DNA from: an uncultured Bacteroidia bacterium
GTDB lineage: Bacteria; Bacteroidota; Bacteroidia; Bacteroidales; Prolixibacteraceae
Direction of reading: 5' to 3'
DNA length: 8,000 nt
Assembly (NCBI GenBank): GCA_903859795.1
Contig: CAIOOC010000549.1
Location: forward strand, 1 to 8,000
The position numbers and the translations under genes were made by a program. How positions within the stretch are numbered: the stretch's first letter is position 1; each line of letters opens with the position of its first letter. The notes below the pieces were generated by a model, which saw only the letters and a list, made by a program, of their open reading frames with translations, was not told the DNA's origin and ran no database searches. This document shows positions 7,254 through 8,000 of this stretch, one piece after another.

Positions 7254-8000
7254 TTATTCAAGGAATTCCATATCCTCTTTCGAAAGATTAATGTCGGCGG
7301 CTTTCATATTTTCTTCAAAATGGTTTAATGAAGAAGTACCCGGAATAGGTAAAATCCATGGCGATCTGTGCAGAAGCCATGCAATGTTGATCTGGGCTAT
7401 AGTGGCACCGTACTTTTGAGCAATAGTTGCGATGCAGCTCTCTTTTTTATTCAGAGAGTTAAGAAGCGAAAAGAATGGAATAAGTGGAATTGAATGTTGT
7501 TCGCAAAGATCCAAAATCTCTTCACCGCCTCTGGTTTCACCATAGTGCGCTTTTAGGCTGGTCCGTTGACCATGTCCATACATATTCTCAACTGTTGCAA
7601 TTTTTCCCAGATTCATCGCTGTCTCCAATTCACTGCGATTAACATTGCTCACACCTACATGTAAAATTTTACCCTCCTGCTGGAGTTCAAACATCGTGTT
7701 CATCGATTCTTCAAAAGGGACCGTACTTCCCGGCATCACCCTGAAATGGACAAGAGTCATTTGGTCGAGCTTAAGGGTTCGAAGATTGTTCTCAATGCTT
7801 GTCCGCAAATTCTCAGGACGATTGAAGCCTATCCAGCTTTTATCCGGTTTGCGGGCGCCACCTACTTTACTACAGATAACCAATTCTTCAGAAAACGGGT
7901 GCAAAGCTTCAGTAATTAACCGGTTGGTTACATCTTCTCCATAATAATCGGCTGTATCGATGAAGTTTACCCCGCTTTTTACGGCCTGTTTCAAAATCTG
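7254..8000 (-). CDS. Aldo/keto reductase, N-terminus beyond the window
   Basis: This is an NAD(P)H-dependent aldo/keto reductase, a cytoplasmic TIM-barrel enzyme that interconverts carbonyls and alcohols; the substrate is not evident. The frame is open to the right edge, where it reads QILKQAVKSGVNF, so the TTG at 7994 is an internal leucine codon and not the start. About 40 N-terminal residues are probably missing. In the 248 visible residues the catalytic tetrad is present: Asp15 and Tyr20 in FIDTADYYG, Lys45 in VICSKVGG, and His85 in TLVHFR. Later family landmarks are GKILHVGVSN, AQINIAWLLHRSPWILPIPGTSS (cofactor-binding region) and a C-terminal helix ending EDMEFLE. The stop lies 23 bp from the end of the convergent DUF4838 gene, so the two are not co-transcribed. 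There is no signal peptide evidence because the start is unseen. General family assignment is firm; the subfamily is not. Confidence 0.92.
   Translation of the reverse strand, partial: QILKQAVKSGVNFIDTADYYGEDVTNRLITEALHPFSEELVICSKVGGARKPDKSWIGFNRPENLRTSIENNLRTLKLDQMTLVHFRVMPGSTVPFEESMNTMFELQQEGKILHVGVSNVNRSELETAMNLGKIATVENMYGHGQRTSLKAHYGETRGGEEILDLCEQHSIPLIPFFSLLNSLNKKESCIATIAQKYGATIAQINIAWLLHRSPWILPIPGTSSLNHFEENMKAADINLSKEDMEFLE

Noticed and set aside
7992..7994. TTG as a start codon for the aldo/keto reductase
   Set aside because: The frame is open upstream to the window edge and the family's N-terminal strand is missing, so this TTG is an internal leucine codon.

Overview
The window looks like a chromosome segment from a Bacteroidota bacterium. 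Three things point there: promoters resembling the Bacteroidota -33/-7 type (TTTG, about 19-20 bp, TAnnTTTG), start codons without clear Shine-Dalgarno sequences, and several exported proteins whose signal peptides end just before Gln, including two large carbohydrate-active enzymes. The families and the moderate AT content would suit an environmental or host-associated Bacteroidales/Marinilabiliales-type lineage. That placement is inference; no marker gene is present.

Layout. Positions 92-568 (+) encode a small exported protein of unknown function with two further hydrophobic segments and its own well-formed promoter. Positions 569-1074 hold no convincing gene. This gap contains a hairpin of the GCAAAG/GCTAAG repeat type and several smaller palindromes, and reads like accumulated non-coding repeat debris. 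Positions 1075-4356 (-) encode a complete 1093-residue secreted GH38 alpha-mannosidase with an intact zinc/nucleophile site. Positions 4357-4671 are a divergent promoter region. Positions 4672-7230 (+) encode a complete 852-residue secreted DUF4838 protein, the Pfam family that includes the GH163 endo-beta-N-acetylglucosaminidases. It carries an N-terminal PA14/GH2-type binding module and a GH67-N-like module. Positions 7254-8000 (-) hold the C-terminal part of an aldo/keto reductase that runs off the right edge.

How the genes may work together. The GH38 and DUF4838 genes are divergent, share a 315-bp control region, and both carry signal peptides. An alpha-mannosidase beside a probable GH163-type enzyme suggests breakdown of mannose-containing, GlcNAc-containing glycans such as N-glycans. 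No SusC/SusD pair, sulfatase or regulator lies in the window, so this is at most part of a polysaccharide utilisation locus or a lone two-gene module. The convergent aldo/keto reductase and the small membrane protein have no visible functional tie to it. I found no tRNA, rRNA, CRISPR array, transposase or phage gene.
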